In this document: positions 25,951 through 34,180 of the stretch, piece by piece
Numbering within the stretch: position 1 is the first letter of the stretch
Layout of the letters: each line of letters begins with the position of its first letter
Assembly (NCBI RefSeq): GCF_014207595.1
Contig: NZ_JACHGY010000001.1
Coordinates: 1,798,001 to 1,862,000, forward strand
Length of the DNA stretch: 64,000 nucleotides
DNA from: Algisphaera agarilytica
GTDB lineage: Bacteria > Planctomycetota > Phycisphaerae > Phycisphaerales > Phycisphaeraceae
Reading direction: 5' to 3'
Notes under the pieces: model-generated
What the model saw: the letters and a program-made list of their open reading frames with translations, nothing else
Told to the model about the DNA's origin: nothing
Database searches by the model: none
Position numbers and translations under genes: made by a program

Positions 25951-26937
25951 ATGTCCGACCCTTCGCTCGACCGCAGCCAACTGGAGACCGAAAAACGGCT
26001 CGCCTCGGCGGCGGCAATTGATGCGTTATCGGTCGCCCAGACGCTCCAGCTCATGAACACCCAGGACATCGAGGTCCCGCGGATCGTGCGGACCGCGCTG
26101 CCGGCGCTCACCAAACTGATCGAGCGGATCATCGCTGGGATGCGCGAAGGCGGCCGACTGATCTACGTCGGCGCGGGGACGTCCGGCCGGCTGGGTGTGC
26201 TCGACGCCAGCGAATGCCCGCCGACCTTCTTCACCGACCCCACCGACGTCGTGGGCGTCATCGCCGGGGGCGACAAAGCGCTGCGTCGCTCGGCCGAGGG
26301 CAAGGAAGACGACCCCACCGGCAGCCACCTGACGCTGACCAACATGCAGCTCACCGAGCACGACACGCTCGTGGGCATCGCCGCGGGTGGGACGACGCCT
26401 TTTGTGTGGGGCGCGATCGAATTCGCCCGCAACAAGGGCGCGGCGACCGGGATCATCACCTGCGTGAAACTCAGCACGCTGCGTAAACCCATCCAGCGGG
26501 CTCCGCTCGTGCCTGGAAACGCGCCGGTCGATCTGCCCGCCCCCCCGGAAGAGCAGTTCCGCGTGGATCACCCGATCGAGCTGATCGTCGGCCCCGAGGT
26601 GGTCACCGGTTCGACCCGCCTCAAGGCCGGCACCGCGACCAAGCTCGCGCTGAACATGATCACCACCACGACGATGGTTCAGCTCGGCAAGACCTGGGGC
26701 AACCTGATGGTCGACGTGCGGGCGACCAACGACAAGCTCACCGACCGGGCCCAGCGCATCCTCATGCAGCAGCTCGGCATCGACCGCGAGGCGGCGGGCG
26801 AATTACTCGATCAGGCCGACGGCCGGGTGAAGTTGGCGCTGGTGATGCACCGCAAGAACCTCGATGCCGAGGCGGCCGAGGCGCTCATCGACGAGCACGG
26901 CGGGAAGCTCCGGCCGATCCTTGGGTCGCCGAAATAA
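25951..26937 (+). CDS. murQ: N-acetylmuramic acid 6-phosphate etherase
   Basis: About 328 aa SIS-domain lyase that cleaves the lactyl ether of MurNAc-6-phosphate to give GlcNAc-6-phosphate. It carries IYVGAGTSGRLGVLDASECPP (sugar-phosphate site), IAAGGTTPFV and GPEVVTGSTRLKAGTATK. With anmK upstream this is a complete two-step recycling route for cell-wall muropeptides. A 24-bp-arm palindrome ends 12 bp before its start, and no strong Shine-Dalgarno is visible there. A longer inverted repeat follows the stop codon and may end transcription. Confidence 0.95.
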   Translation: MSDPSLDRSQLETEKRLASAAAIDALSVAQTLQLMNTQDIEVPRIVRTALPALTKLIERIIAGMREGGRLIYVGAGTSGRLGVLDASECPPTFFTDPTDVVGVIAGGDKALRRSAEGKEDDPTGSHLTLTNMQLTEHDTLVGIAAGGTTPFVWGAIEFARNKGAATGIITCVKLSTLRKPIQRAPLVPGNAPVDLPAPPEEQFRVDHPIELIVGPEVVTGSTRLKAGTATKLALNMITTTTMVQLGKTWGNLMVDVRATNDKLTDRAQRILMQQLGIDREAAGELLDQADGRVKLALVMHRKNLDAEAAEALIDEHGGKLRPILGSPK

Positions 26938-26944
26938 ATAAGCC

Positions 26945-27028
26945 AACCACAGAGACACGGAGGCACCGAGTTAAACCCTGCCAATGACTGCGCGGGTCTT
27001 AACTCGGTGCCTCTGTGTCTCTGTGGTT
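26945..27028. repeat. 30-bp-arm inverted repeat (AACCACAGAGACAC family)
   Basis: Arms 26945-26974 and 26999-27028 match at 29 of 30 positions around a 24-nt centre. It sits between the convergent murQ and isomerase genes and could act as a bidirectional transcription barrier. Confidence 0.88.
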
Positions 27029-27042
27029 CTATCCGGTCGTTC

Positions 27043-27795
27043 TTACGACGTCAGGCTACGCATCTTTTGCACGCATTTGGTCAAAGCGGGCACGGGGTTT
27101 TCGACGTCGGCTTCGTACTCGAGGACCGCGGTGCCGTTGAAGCCGTTGTCGTCGAGGGCTTTCACGAAGGCGGGCAGGTCGAGGGTGCCGGTGCCGACGA
27201 CGACGTCGTTCCACTGGGCGTTGGGGTCGAAGACAAAGTCTTTGTAGTGGACGCCGAAGACCGCGTCGGCGTAGTGCTTGGCCCACTCGACGGGGTTGCC
27301 GTTTTGGGGGCCGGTCTGCATGCACCAGGCGGTGTCGATGCAGACGCCGACGTGGCCGTCGCCGAGCTTGATGAGGTGGTCGATGATGTCGCGGGAGCCG
27401 CCGAACATGTAGCCGCCGTGGCAGTGGATGCCGACCTGGATGCCGTAGTCGGCGGCGAGCTTGGCGGTCTTGGGCACGGCGGTGTGGAAGCTGTCGACCC
27501 TGAAGTGGGCGGTGATGAGCTTGGCGCCCGCGGCTGCGGCGCACTCGAACCACTGGCGTTCGTTGTCGTTGCCGACGAAGGTTTGGACGCCGATGGAGTT
27601 GACCGCCACGCCGCCGTCGCGGTAGGTCTTGACGATTTCTTTGAATTCTTCGGGCTTGTCGAAGTCGGCGTGGACCGCACAGACCTCGATCGAATCGACG
27701 CCGATCTCCTTGACCTTCTCCGCCACGTCGGCGTTGTCTTTGAAGTGGCGGAAGCAGAAACTCTGGACACCGAAATTCAGGGCGGGGCTGGGCAT
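27043..27795 (-). CDS. Sugar-phosphate isomerase/epimerase family TIM-barrel protein
   Basis: About 250 aa of the xylose-isomerase-like AP2Ec superfamily. Visible landmarks are the N-terminal FGVQSFCFRHFKD, then VAVNSIGVQTFVG, GIQVGIHCHGGYMF with metal-binding His, HVGVCIDTAWCMQTG and VFGVHYKDFVFDP, and a final Glu in AVLEYEAD. The set of His/Asp/Glu residues fits a divalent-metal isomerase or epimerase, substrate unknown. No signal peptide. It is convergent with murQ and appears monocistronic. Confidence 0.85.
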   Translation of the reverse strand: MPSPALNFGVQSFCFRHFKDNADVAEKVKEIGVDSIEVCAVHADFDKPEEFKEIVKTYRDGGVAVNSIGVQTFVGNDNERQWFECAAAAGAKLITAHFRVDSFHTAVPKTAKLAADYGIQVGIHCHGGYMFGGSRDIIDHLIKLGDGHVGVCIDTAWCMQTGPQNGNPVEWAKHYADAVFGVHYKDFVFDPNAQWNDVVVGTGTLDLPAFVKALDDNGFNGTAVLEYEADVENPVPALTKCVQKMRSLTS

Positions 27796-27898
27796 GATAC
27801 TTCTCCGAGCGCGGTGATTCGCGAAGCGCTAGGGTACAACCATGCCTTCGCGATGTCTGCGTCGAATTGCGGAATTTAATACAAAAAATGAACAGCCT

Positions 27899-27912
27899 GG
27901 AACACCTGTTCC
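27899..27912. promoter_or_regulatory. Small GGAACA-CC-TGTTCC palindrome
   Basis: A perfect 6-2-6 inverted repeat about 105 bp upstream of the isomerase start, in otherwise AT-richer non-coding sequence. It might be an operator, but a match this short can arise by chance. Confidence 0.25.
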
Positions 27913-27972
27913 AAATGTTTGAGTGTTGTGCTCGGAGGGGGTTTTGAGCCGCCTAAGCTGGAGGGCCGACGC

Positions 27973-28168
27973 AAAGAAAAACCGCCCCGGTGTTGGCCGG
28001 GGCGGCTTTGGGCGGCGTTGCTTACGGGTCCCTTCCGTGTGATCTTTCCCTGGATCTAGCCGCTTCCCGCGTCTTGGGCCCCGATGACTCGGGGCCGGTT
28101 CGCCTTGCGGGAGCTCTCTTTTCCCGTTTGCGATCGTTGCGGGTTGTCTGAAACGAACTTGTTTGTGT
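27973..28168 (-). other. Structured 3' region and terminator of the HTH-REC gene
   Basis: On the minus strand about 160 nt separate the HTH-REC stop codon from a strong terminator (stem CCGCCCCGG / CCGGGGCGG at 27982-27990 and 27997-28005, with a U-tract from 27973-27981). The intervening sequence can form several hairpins, for example GGCCCCGAgtcaTCGGGGCC. The length and folding suggest a 3' UTR that could yield a small RNA; no gene is seen. Confidence 0.5.
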
Positions 28169-28747
28169 TTAGTACACGATGGCCACGGCGTCTTCGACCG
28201 CTTCGATGACCGAGCGGACGTGGAACGGCTTCTTGAGGTAGCCGTCGAAGCCTTGGTTGATCAGGTGTTGGGCCTGGCCGTCGGTGAACTTGCCGGACAT
28301 GGCGATCACCTTGGTGGCCTGCAGGTCGTCGCTGGCGCGGACGAGCTTGAGCACGTCTTCACCCTGGACATCGCCCAGGTGCATGTCGAGCAGCAGGACG
28401 TGCGGGCGGAACTTTTCACACTCGATGCCGGCGGCGAAGCCGGTGTCGGCGGTCTTGACTTCGTAGTTGGCTTGTTCGGTCAGCACCTTGGTCAGGACGC
28501 CGACGATCTCGCTGGCCTGGTCGACGACCAGGACGCGGGTCTTGCCCGACTGCAGCCCGTCGAGCGGGATGTTGTGGGCCTTCATGAAGCGGAGCAAAGC
28601 CGGCATGGGGATGCGGCGGTCTTTGCTGCCGGGGATGCGGTAGCCCTTGAGCTGGCCCGAGTCGAACCACTTGCTGACCGTGCGGGGCGCGACGTTACAA
28701 ATTTTGGCGACTTCGCCCGTGGTCAAGATGTCTTTTTGTTTGGCCAT
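28169..28747 (-). CDS. Orphan response regulator with N-terminal excisionase-type HTH
   Basis: About 192 aa. The N-terminus (8-55) is a MerR/excisionase-like helix-turn-helix: LTTGEVAKICNVAPRTVSKW then GYRIPGSKDRRIP. A receiver domain follows (about 70-190), with phosphoacceptor Asp121 in VLLLDMHLGD and the conserved Lys in YLKKPF. Of the usual acidic pair, only one Asp is kept (VVDQASE). DNA-binding before receiver is the reverse of most response regulators. No kinase gene is adjacent. ATG 28747 was chosen over the upstream extension because the HTH starts right after it and GAAGGG precedes it. Confidence 0.85.
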   Translation of the reverse strand: MAKQKDILTTGEVAKICNVAPRTVSKWFDSGQLKGYRIPGSKDRRIPMPALLRFMKAHNIPLDGLQSGKTRVLVVDQASEIVGVLTKVLTEQANYEVKTADTGFAAGIECEKFRPHVLLLDMHLGDVQGEDVLKLVRASDDLQATKVIAMSGKFTDGQAQHLINQGFDGYLKKPFHVRSVIEAVEDAVAIVY

Positions 28748-28938
28748 AGCGGCAAACCCTTCAGCTTTCTCCTTGAATCTCCCGGCCCACACGACGTCGG
28801 TGCGTGAGCTGTACCCCATTCACATCGACCAGCCCCGCCAATCGGTTAACCCTCCTAACACGAAAAAACATTACCGCCCCCATGGGCGGCTCAGGCGGAG
28901 TCTTAGGTATTTTCAGACAGGTGGTGAAGGCGAGAAGA

Positions 28939-29184
28939 TCAACCCCCCGACACCGGCGGGATCAGGGCCAACTCGTCATGGTCCGCTAAAACATGCGCTG
29001 AATCGACGTAAGCGAGGTTGACCGCCACCGCCAACGTTTCTCGCGCCGAAGCCAACGCGGGGTAACGCTCGGCCAACTCCGTCAGCGCATCGTCCACGCG
29101 AGACTTCAACGGCAGCTCAAGTTCGATTTCTCGGACCCCCACACGGTCCGCGAGCGACGCAAAAAACAGGACTTTGATCTTCAT
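28939..29184 (-). CDS. moaD: Molybdopterin synthase small subunit MoaD
   Basis: An 81-aa ubiquitin-fold sulfur carrier. It ends in the mandatory Gly-Gly (ALIPPVSGG), which is thiocarboxylated and donates sulfur to precursor Z in molybdopterin synthesis. The N-terminus MKIKVLFFASLADRVGV is typical. It lies 22 bp downstream of moeA on the same strand, forming a molybdenum-cofactor operon. moaE is not in this window. Confidence 0.93.
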   Translation of the reverse strand: MKIKVLFFASLADRVGVREIELELPLKSRVDDALTELAERYPALASARETLAVAVNLAYVDSAHVLADHDELALIPPVSGG

Positions 29185-29206
29185 CTTTTTTTGGGGCTTG
29201 CTGATT

Positions 29207-30493
29207 TCAATGTGCGGCGGTGTCCGAATAACCCCCGAGCAGAGGCAAAAACATCAGGGGCGTGCCCGCGTGCAGCTCGGTGTTCGAGGCGGGCAAGCGT
29301 ACCCAACCTTCGGCCGTGGCGGTGTGTGACAGATCGCCCGAACCCTGCCACGGCAAGACCTCGACCTGCTCGCGGGTCTCGCCCACGAAGCGCGCAGCGC
29401 GGAACGCCTCACGGCGGGCGTTGGGTTTGGTGGGCGTTGACAGCCACACCCGCCGCCACGGCAACACCGGGTCGAGCCCGAGCATCCTGCGGACCATCGG
29501 CCACGCAAAAAGGTGGGCCGTCGCCAACACGCTCACCGGATTCCCCGGCAACCCGATCACACAAGCCGCTTGCGGCTTAGCGCTGCGATCGCCCTGCGGT
29601 TTGGCTACGAAGACGGGTTTGCCCGGCTGCATCTTCACGCCGTGCAAGACGGTTTCGTATCCCAGGGTGGGCCACGTCGCGGGGAACAAGTCGCGTTGCC
29701 CGACGCTGACACCGCCAGAGGTGATGACCAGATCGGCGTCAGCCACGGCTTGCGTGCATGCCTCGGTTACGGCTTGCGCTTCGTCAACCACATGTTCTTG
29801 CCGAACGACCTCGCAACCCATCGCGTATAGCAGCGCCACCAGCATCGGCCCGTTGCTGTTGCGGATCTGCTGCGGCTCGAGTTCCGCCAGCGGCGTATCG
29901 ATCGGCCGAAGCTCGTCGCCCGAGCTGAGGATGACCACCCGGGGCTTACGCGTCACGCTGACTTGGCCGGCCCCCACCGCCGCGGCGATCCCGAGGTGGT
30001 GTGGCCGGAGCATGGTGCCTGCGGGAATGATTTCCTGTCCGGCCGTGGCGTCGGCACCGCGTTGGTGGATGTTCATCCCCGGCTTCACGCCCTCGACCGT
30101 GAACCGCACCGTGGGCGAATCGCCTTCGGTGACCTGCGCTTTTTCGATCTGCACCACCGCGTCGAACCCGGTCGTGTCGCGTGGGACCGCGGCGCCGGTT
30201 GCGATGCGGACGACATCGGCTTGCGGGTCGAGTTCCAAGCCGTCGGGCAGCGTGCCCCCTGCCGGGATGCTGCCCACGACACGGAAGTCCTTCTCTGCGG
30301 CCCACGCGTCGGCCCGCAGCGCGAACCCGTCCATGGCCGAGCGGTCGAACGGCGGTTGATCCCGGTCGGCGGTCACCGCCTCCCGTAGCACCCGCGCGGC
30401 CGCTTTGGGCAACGCAACGTGTTCGGCCTCCAGCGGATTGCAGCAGGACAGGGCCTCGGGAAGGGCTTGTGAATAGTCGGGCAGATCGGCCAT
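29207..30493 (-). CDS. moeA: Molybdopterin molybdenumtransferase
   Basis: About 428 aa. MoeA inserts molybdate into adenylylated molybdopterin. Hallmarks are PPFDRSAMDGFALRAD near the N-terminus, VILSSGDELRPI, the loop DLVITSGGVSVGQRD, and MQPGKPVFVA followed by VIGLPGNPVSVL. Between the last two lies PQGDRSAKPQAAC (about residues 298-311), which coincides with a dispersed repeat (29565-29582) and is longer than the usual loop. It is followed by moaD. Confidence 0.95.
   Translation of the reverse strand: MADLPDYSQALPEALSCCNPLEAEHVALPKAAARVLREAVTADRDQPPFDRSAMDGFALRADAWAAEKDFRVVGSIPAGGTLPDGLELDPQADVVRIATGAAVPRDTTGFDAVVQIEKAQVTEGDSPTVRFTVEGVKPGMNIHQRGADATAGQEIIPAGTMLRPHHLGIAAAVGAGQVSVTRKPRVVILSSGDELRPIDTPLAELEPQQIRNSNGPMLVALLYAMGCEVVRQEHVVDEAQAVTEACTQAVADADLVITSGGVSVGQRDLFPATWPTLGYETVLHGVKMQPGKPVFVAKPQGDRSAKPQAACVIGLPGNPVSVLATAHLFAWPMVRRMLGLDPVLPWRRVWLSTPTKPNARREAFRAARFVGETREQVEVLPWQGSGDLSHTATAEGWVRLPASNTELHAGTPLMFLPLLGGYSDTAAH
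29565..29582. repeat. GCCGCTTGCGGCTTAGCG repeat unit inside moeA
   Basis: The same 18-mer occurs intergenically at 34137-34154 and, but for its final G, at 35564-35580. Here it is in frame and encodes part of a loop of MoeA. Confidence 0.7.
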
Positions 30494-30562
30494 GGCTTCA
30501 TCTTACGGGTCTGCCCCTATCGGGGTAACGCGTCAGATGCTGAAGTGAGTAAAATCCCCGCC

Positions 30563-31669
30563 ATGCAACAGACTCAAGCCGCCATCAGCGACACCCAGGG
30601 CAACTTCAGCATCCAGACCATCGACGTCGGCAAGCCGGGCCCCGGCGAGGTCGCGGTGGATATCAAAGCCTCGGGCATCTGCCACACCGACTACGACTCG
30701 ATGAACTGGGACCAGCGCGTCGTCATGGGCCACGAGGGGGCGGGCATCGTCACCGCCATCGGCGACGGCGTCACGACCTGCGACGTCGGCGACAAGGTCC
30801 TGCTCAACTGGGCCATCCCCTGCATGGCCTGCCCGATGTGTGTGCGTGGCCACCAGAACCTCTGCATGACGCAGAACACCGTCACCGCCGCCGACCCCGC
30901 GAATTGCGCCGCCCACCCCGAGTCCACCCAACTCGACGGCCAACCCATCTACCGCTCGTTCGCCGTCGGCACCATGAGCGCCCACACCGTCGTCAAAGAA
31001 GCCGCGATCATCCCCATCCACGTCGACATCCCCTGGGACTCGGCGTGCATCGTCGGCTGCGGCGTGATGACCGGCTACGGCTCGGCGGTGAACAGCGGTA
31101 AGGTGAAGGCCGGCGACAACACCGTGGTCATCGGCTGCGGCGGCGTGGGCCTCAACGCGATCCAGGGCTGCCGTATCGCCGGGGCGGGCAAAGTGATCGC
31201 CATCGACCTCAGCGAAACCCGCCTCGAAATGGCCAAGCAGTTCGGCGCGACCCACACCATCCAGGCTCAGCGCGACGACAAGGGATTGCTCAAAGCAGCC
31301 GAGCAGGTTGCACAACTCTGTGGCGGGATCGGGGCCGATGTCGCGGTCGAAGCGACGGCCGTGCCCGCGCTCGGCGCGGCGCCACTCGCTATGGTCCGCT
31401 CCGGCGGCACGGCCGTGCAGGCCTCGGGCATCGAGCAAGAGATCACCATCGACATGAACCTCTTCGAGTGGGACAAGGTCTACATCAACCCGCTCTACGG
31501 CGGCTGCCGCCCCACCATCGATCTGCCCATCCTGCTCGACCTCTACGCCAAGGGCGAACTCCTGCTCGACGAGATGATCAGCAAGCAATACGCCCTGGGC
31601 GACCTCGGCCAAGCCTTCGACGACATGCACCACGGCCGCATCGCCAAGGGCGTGATCATGTTCGATTGA
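30563..31669 (+). CDS. Zinc-dependent alcohol dehydrogenase (class III-like MDR family)
   Basis: About 368 aa medium-chain dehydrogenase. The catalytic zinc ligands are in SGICHTDYDSM (Cys) and VVMGHEGAGIV (His-Glu). The structural zinc Cys cluster is CMACPMCVRGHQNLC, and the NAD-binding motif is VIGCGGVGLNAIQG. The sequence resembles class III alcohol/formaldehyde dehydrogenases, and an esterase like S-formylglutathione hydrolase follows at 31840. Together they could form a formaldehyde or aldehyde detoxification pair; that pairing is inference. The start may be ATG 30563 or the in-frame GTG 30545; neither has a clear ribosome site. Confidence 0.9.
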   Translation: MQQTQAAISDTQGNFSIQTIDVGKPGPGEVAVDIKASGICHTDYDSMNWDQRVVMGHEGAGIVTAIGDGVTTCDVGDKVLLNWAIPCMACPMCVRGHQNLCMTQNTVTAADPANCAAHPESTQLDGQPIYRSFAVGTMSAHTVVKEAAIIPIHVDIPWDSACIVGCGVMTGYGSAVNSGKVKAGDNTVVIGCGGVGLNAIQGCRIAGAGKVIAIDLSETRLEMAKQFGATHTIQAQRDDKGLLKAAEQVAQLCGGIGADVAVEATAVPALGAAPLAMVRSGGTAVQASGIEQEITIDMNLFEWDKVYINPLYGGCRPTIDLPILLDLYAKGELLLDEMISKQYALGDLGQAFDDMHHGRIAKGVIMFD

Positions 31670-31697
31670 TCCACGCCAAGGCAGCAAGGCAAATTTT

Positions 31698-31798
31698 TCC
31701 ACAGATTGGCACGATTAGCAGGATTTCAAGACAAACCAAGGCAATAAACAAGTGGTTTGTTTTTGCCTTTAATCATCTTAATCCTGTAAATCTGTGGA
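31698..31798. repeat. Imperfect inverted repeat (TCCACAGATT family)
   Basis: TCCACAGATT (31698-31707) and AATCTGTGGA (31789-31798) flank an AT-rich centre with further partial pairing. It fills most of the gap between the dehydrogenase and esterase genes. A similar half-site occurs near 37648. Confidence 0.65.
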
Positions 31799-31839
31799 TA
31801 AACATGCCTTTGGTTTTTTCCTTTATCGAGAGCGAATCC

Positions 31840-32643
31840 ATGCCGCGTTTCCGCACGATCGAAGTCTCCGACCCGCCGTTTGAGTCGGCGAACCTGCGCT
31901 ATATCACGATCAAGACGCCCAACCTCGTCGGCCGAGGTGACATCAGCGTCTTCGTCCCCAATGGCGCACAAGAGGCAGGTAAGCTACTCCCGCTGGTCAC
32001 GCTGCTCCACGGCGTGTATGGCAGCCACTGGGTCTGGTCGCAGAAAGCTGGCGTGCACCTCACCGCCCAGCGCATGATCGACGCCGGTGAGATTCCGCCG
32101 ATGCTCATCGCCATGCCCTCCGACGGCCTCATGTTCGACGGCAGCGCCTATCTCCCGCACAACGACCGCAAGTTCGACGCCTGGATCGTCGAGGATGTGC
32201 CCGATGCCGTGATCGAAGCGGGCATCCCCACCGCCGCGGATTCGCCACGATTCATTTGCGGCCTATCGATGGGCGGCTACGGCGCACTTCGACTCGGTGC
32301 GGCAAACCCCGATCGCTTCGCCGCCTTCGCCGGCCATTCCTCAATCACCGACTTCGACCAGATGAAGCTCTTCGTCGAAGAGCTGGATGAAACGTACGGC
32401 CAACCCACCGTCGAACGCTCGGTCTTCCAAACCCTCAAACAGAACGCAGGCCATTTGCCCCCCTTCCGCTTCGACTGCGGCCCGGACGACATCCTTATCG
32501 AGCACAACCGCAAACTCCACGCCGACCTCGACGCCGCGGGCATTACCCATACCTACGAAGAACACCCCGGCGGCCACGAATGGCCCTACTGGACCAAGCA
32601 CATCGAAGCCAGCCTGAAGTTCTTCGCTGAAGAGTTGGGCTGA
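31840..32643 (+). CDS. Alpha/beta-hydrolase esterase (EstA/S-formylglutathione hydrolase-like)
   Basis: About 267 aa. The nucleophile elbow is GLSMGGYGALR, the oxyanion region is VTLLHGVYGSHWVW, and the catalytic His lies in HPGGHEWPYW. The Asp is probably in FDCGPDDILI. Esterases of this type hydrolyse acetylated or feruloylated sugars or S-formylglutathione. The preceding alcohol dehydrogenase hints at the latter, but a repeat of about 100 bp separates them. No signal peptide from ATG 31840; an in-frame ATG at 31804 would add a short hydrophobic start. Confidence 0.82.
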   Translation: MPRFRTIEVSDPPFESANLRYITIKTPNLVGRGDISVFVPNGAQEAGKLLPLVTLLHGVYGSHWVWSQKAGVHLTAQRMIDAGEIPPMLIAMPSDGLMFDGSAYLPHNDRKFDAWIVEDVPDAVIEAGIPTAADSPRFICGLSMGGYGALRLGAANPDRFAAFAGHSSITDFDQMKLFVEELDETYGQPTVERSVFQTLKQNAGHLPPFRFDCGPDDILIEHNRKLHADLDAAGITHTYEEHPGGHEWPYWTKHIEASLKFFAEELG

Positions 32644-32646
32644 TGC

Positions 32647-33327
32647 TTATCTGCCCGACTCAGCGGTGGGCTGAAGCTTGCCTTCGCTGATTGCTTGGTT
32701 GATGTGATCGATGACCGCGTCGTATTGCCCGGTCTGATCGAGTTCAGAGAAGCTGACGGTCAGCACGAAGAAGCAGCAAAGAATTAACAATACCACGGCC
32801 GCGCCACGCCAGAGCCCCGAGGCGCTGCCCAGGGCGGGAGTAACTTTTTCATCTTCTCCATCCGGGTTGCGCGGGCCGTCGAGGTGGTTCAGCAAAGTCT
32901 GGCGGCAGGGGCCAATGACAAACTCGGCGAGGAACGCGCCGTAGAAGGTTGAGAGCAGTGCGACCGCCATGCCCGCCCCGATCGACGAGGGGCTGCTGAG
33001 GTCGGACAGCATGGTGATCAGGCCGGTGAGGGTGATCACGATTCCTGCGCCCCACGCGACTTGGTACGCCTGAGCCGCCACCGCGACCCGCTGCCGAAGT
33101 CGCGTTTCGTCTGCATCGCCCGGCCCGGCAATGACCGCGCCGATGGTGTCAACAATGTCGCTGAGCGAGAAACAGCACAAGGCGCATCCCGCGAGCAAGA
33201 CGACCACCCCCATCAGCGAAGGCAGATCGATGTACCGCCCCAAGTTACCCCCGCTCCCGGCCCAAAGGGTCCAGGCGAAACCCAGTAGGACGACATGAAG
33301 CCCAATAAGACGCGAGAACAATTGCAT
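32647..33327 (-). CDS. Short MotA/TolQ-like proton-channel protein
   Basis: About 226 aa with four predicted membrane helices. GGNLGRYIDLPSLMGVVV matches the start of MotA, and SIGAGMAVALLSTFYGAFLA matches the MotA/ExbB channel helix. The cytoplasmic loop is shorter than in a canonical MotA. MotA forms the flagellar stator with MotB, but no motB is adjacent. It may instead be a stand-alone relative. ATG 33327 follows a GAGGA ribosome site; the in-frame extension to 34110 overlaps the divergent HAD gene. The C-terminal end is convergent with the esterase, three bases apart. Confidence 0.75.
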   Translation of the reverse strand: MQLFSRLIGLHVVLLGFAWTLWAGSGGNLGRYIDLPSLMGVVVLLAGCALCCFSLSDIVDTIGAVIAGPGDADETRLRQRVAVAAQAYQVAWGAGIVITLTGLITMLSDLSSPSSIGAGMAVALLSTFYGAFLAEFVIGPCRQTLLNHLDGPRNPDGEDEKVTPALGSASGLWRGAAVVLLILCCFFVLTVSFSELDQTGQYDAVIDHINQAISEGKLQPTAESGR

Positions 33328-33443
33328 GCGTTGATTCCTCGGAGATGATCCGCCCAGAGGCGTAGGTCTAAGCGGGTTATCGGCCGTGGCGGGAAAGCGG
33401 GATGAATCACGGCTCGGGATTTTGGCCCAGCCGCTTTCGGGGG

Positions 33444-33449
33444 TACACT
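33444..33449 (+). promoter_or_regulatory. TACACT -10 element of the HAD gene (leaderless)
   Basis: CGGGGGTACACTC places TACACT seven bases before the ATG at 33457, so transcription would begin at or near the start codon. Confidence 0.45.
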
Positions 33450-33456
33450 CCCGCCC

Positions 33457-34128
33457 ATGCTGGAAGCGATTGTTTTTGATTTTGATGGCGTGATCGTCGA
33501 TTCCGAGCCGCTGCACTACCAGGCGTTTGTCATGGTGGGCAAGAGCATCGGGTTCGAGTTCTCCTATGAGGAATACCTGGCGACGTACATCGGGTTTGAC
33601 GACCGCGATGCGTTCCGGGTGATGCTCGAGGCGTCGGGGGAGAAGGTGACGCCGGAGCGGGTGGCGGAGTTGTGTGCGCAGAAGCAGCCGATGTTCGACG
33701 CGGTGGCAAAGATGGGGGCCCAGAGCGGGTCGCTGGCCATTCCCGGGGCGTTGGAGCTGATTGATGAGTGTGCGAAGGTGGACCTGCCACGCGCCATCGC
33801 CAGCGGCGCGACGCGGGCGGACATCGAACTCATGCTCGAACTGCTGGATCGCAGGGACCGGTTCGACATCATCGTGACCGCCGACGACGTGGAGTTTTCT
33901 AAGCCTGATCCCACGAGCTACGCCATGGCGGTGGAGAAGCTCGGCATCACGCCGGGCAACGCGCTGGCGATTGAAGATACCGCCGCGGGCCTCGCTTCGG
34001 CAGGCGGCGCGGGACTCATGACCTTGGGCCTGACCACCACCGGCCCCGCCGAGGCGCTTGCTGATGCGGGCCGGGTGATCGACGACCTGACGGGCGTGGA
34101 CCTGGAACAACTCAAACTCTGGTATTGA
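33457..34128 (+). CDS. HAD-family phosphatase/beta-phosphoglucomutase-like
   Basis: About 223 aa. Motif I is FDFDGVIVDSEPLHYQAF, with both catalytic Asp residues; motif II is IASGATRADI and motif III lies around EFSKPDPTSY, with IEDTAAGLASA after it. The cap domain and sequence place it in the PGM-like subfamily, which acts on small sugar phosphates. It appears to be translated leaderless. The GlmM-like sugar phosphomutase follows 52 bp downstream on the same strand, suggesting related sugar-phosphate metabolism. Confidence 0.9.
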   Translation: MLEAIVFDFDGVIVDSEPLHYQAFVMVGKSIGFEFSYEEYLATYIGFDDRDAFRVMLEASGEKVTPERVAELCAQKQPMFDAVAKMGAQSGSLAIPGALELIDECAKVDLPRAIASGATRADIELMLELLDRRDRFDIIVTADDVEFSKPDPTSYAMAVEKLGITPGNALAIEDTAAGLASAGGAGLMTLGLTTTGPAEALADAGRVIDDLTGVDLEQLKLWY

Positions 34129-34136
34129 TCAATTCA

Positions 34137-34154
34137 GCCGCTTGCGGCTTAGCG
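34137..34154. repeat. GCCGCTTGCGGCTTAGCG repeat unit
   Basis: A short palindromic unit in the gap between the HAD and GlmM-like genes, identical to the copy in moeA. Confidence 0.7.
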
Positions 34155-34180
34155 TTTCTGGATTCGTTGGAGGACTGAAG

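Noticed and set aside
33328-34110. N-terminal extension of the MotA-like protein
   Set aside because: It is antisense to the HAD phosphatase; a ribosome site and membrane helix support the start at 33327.
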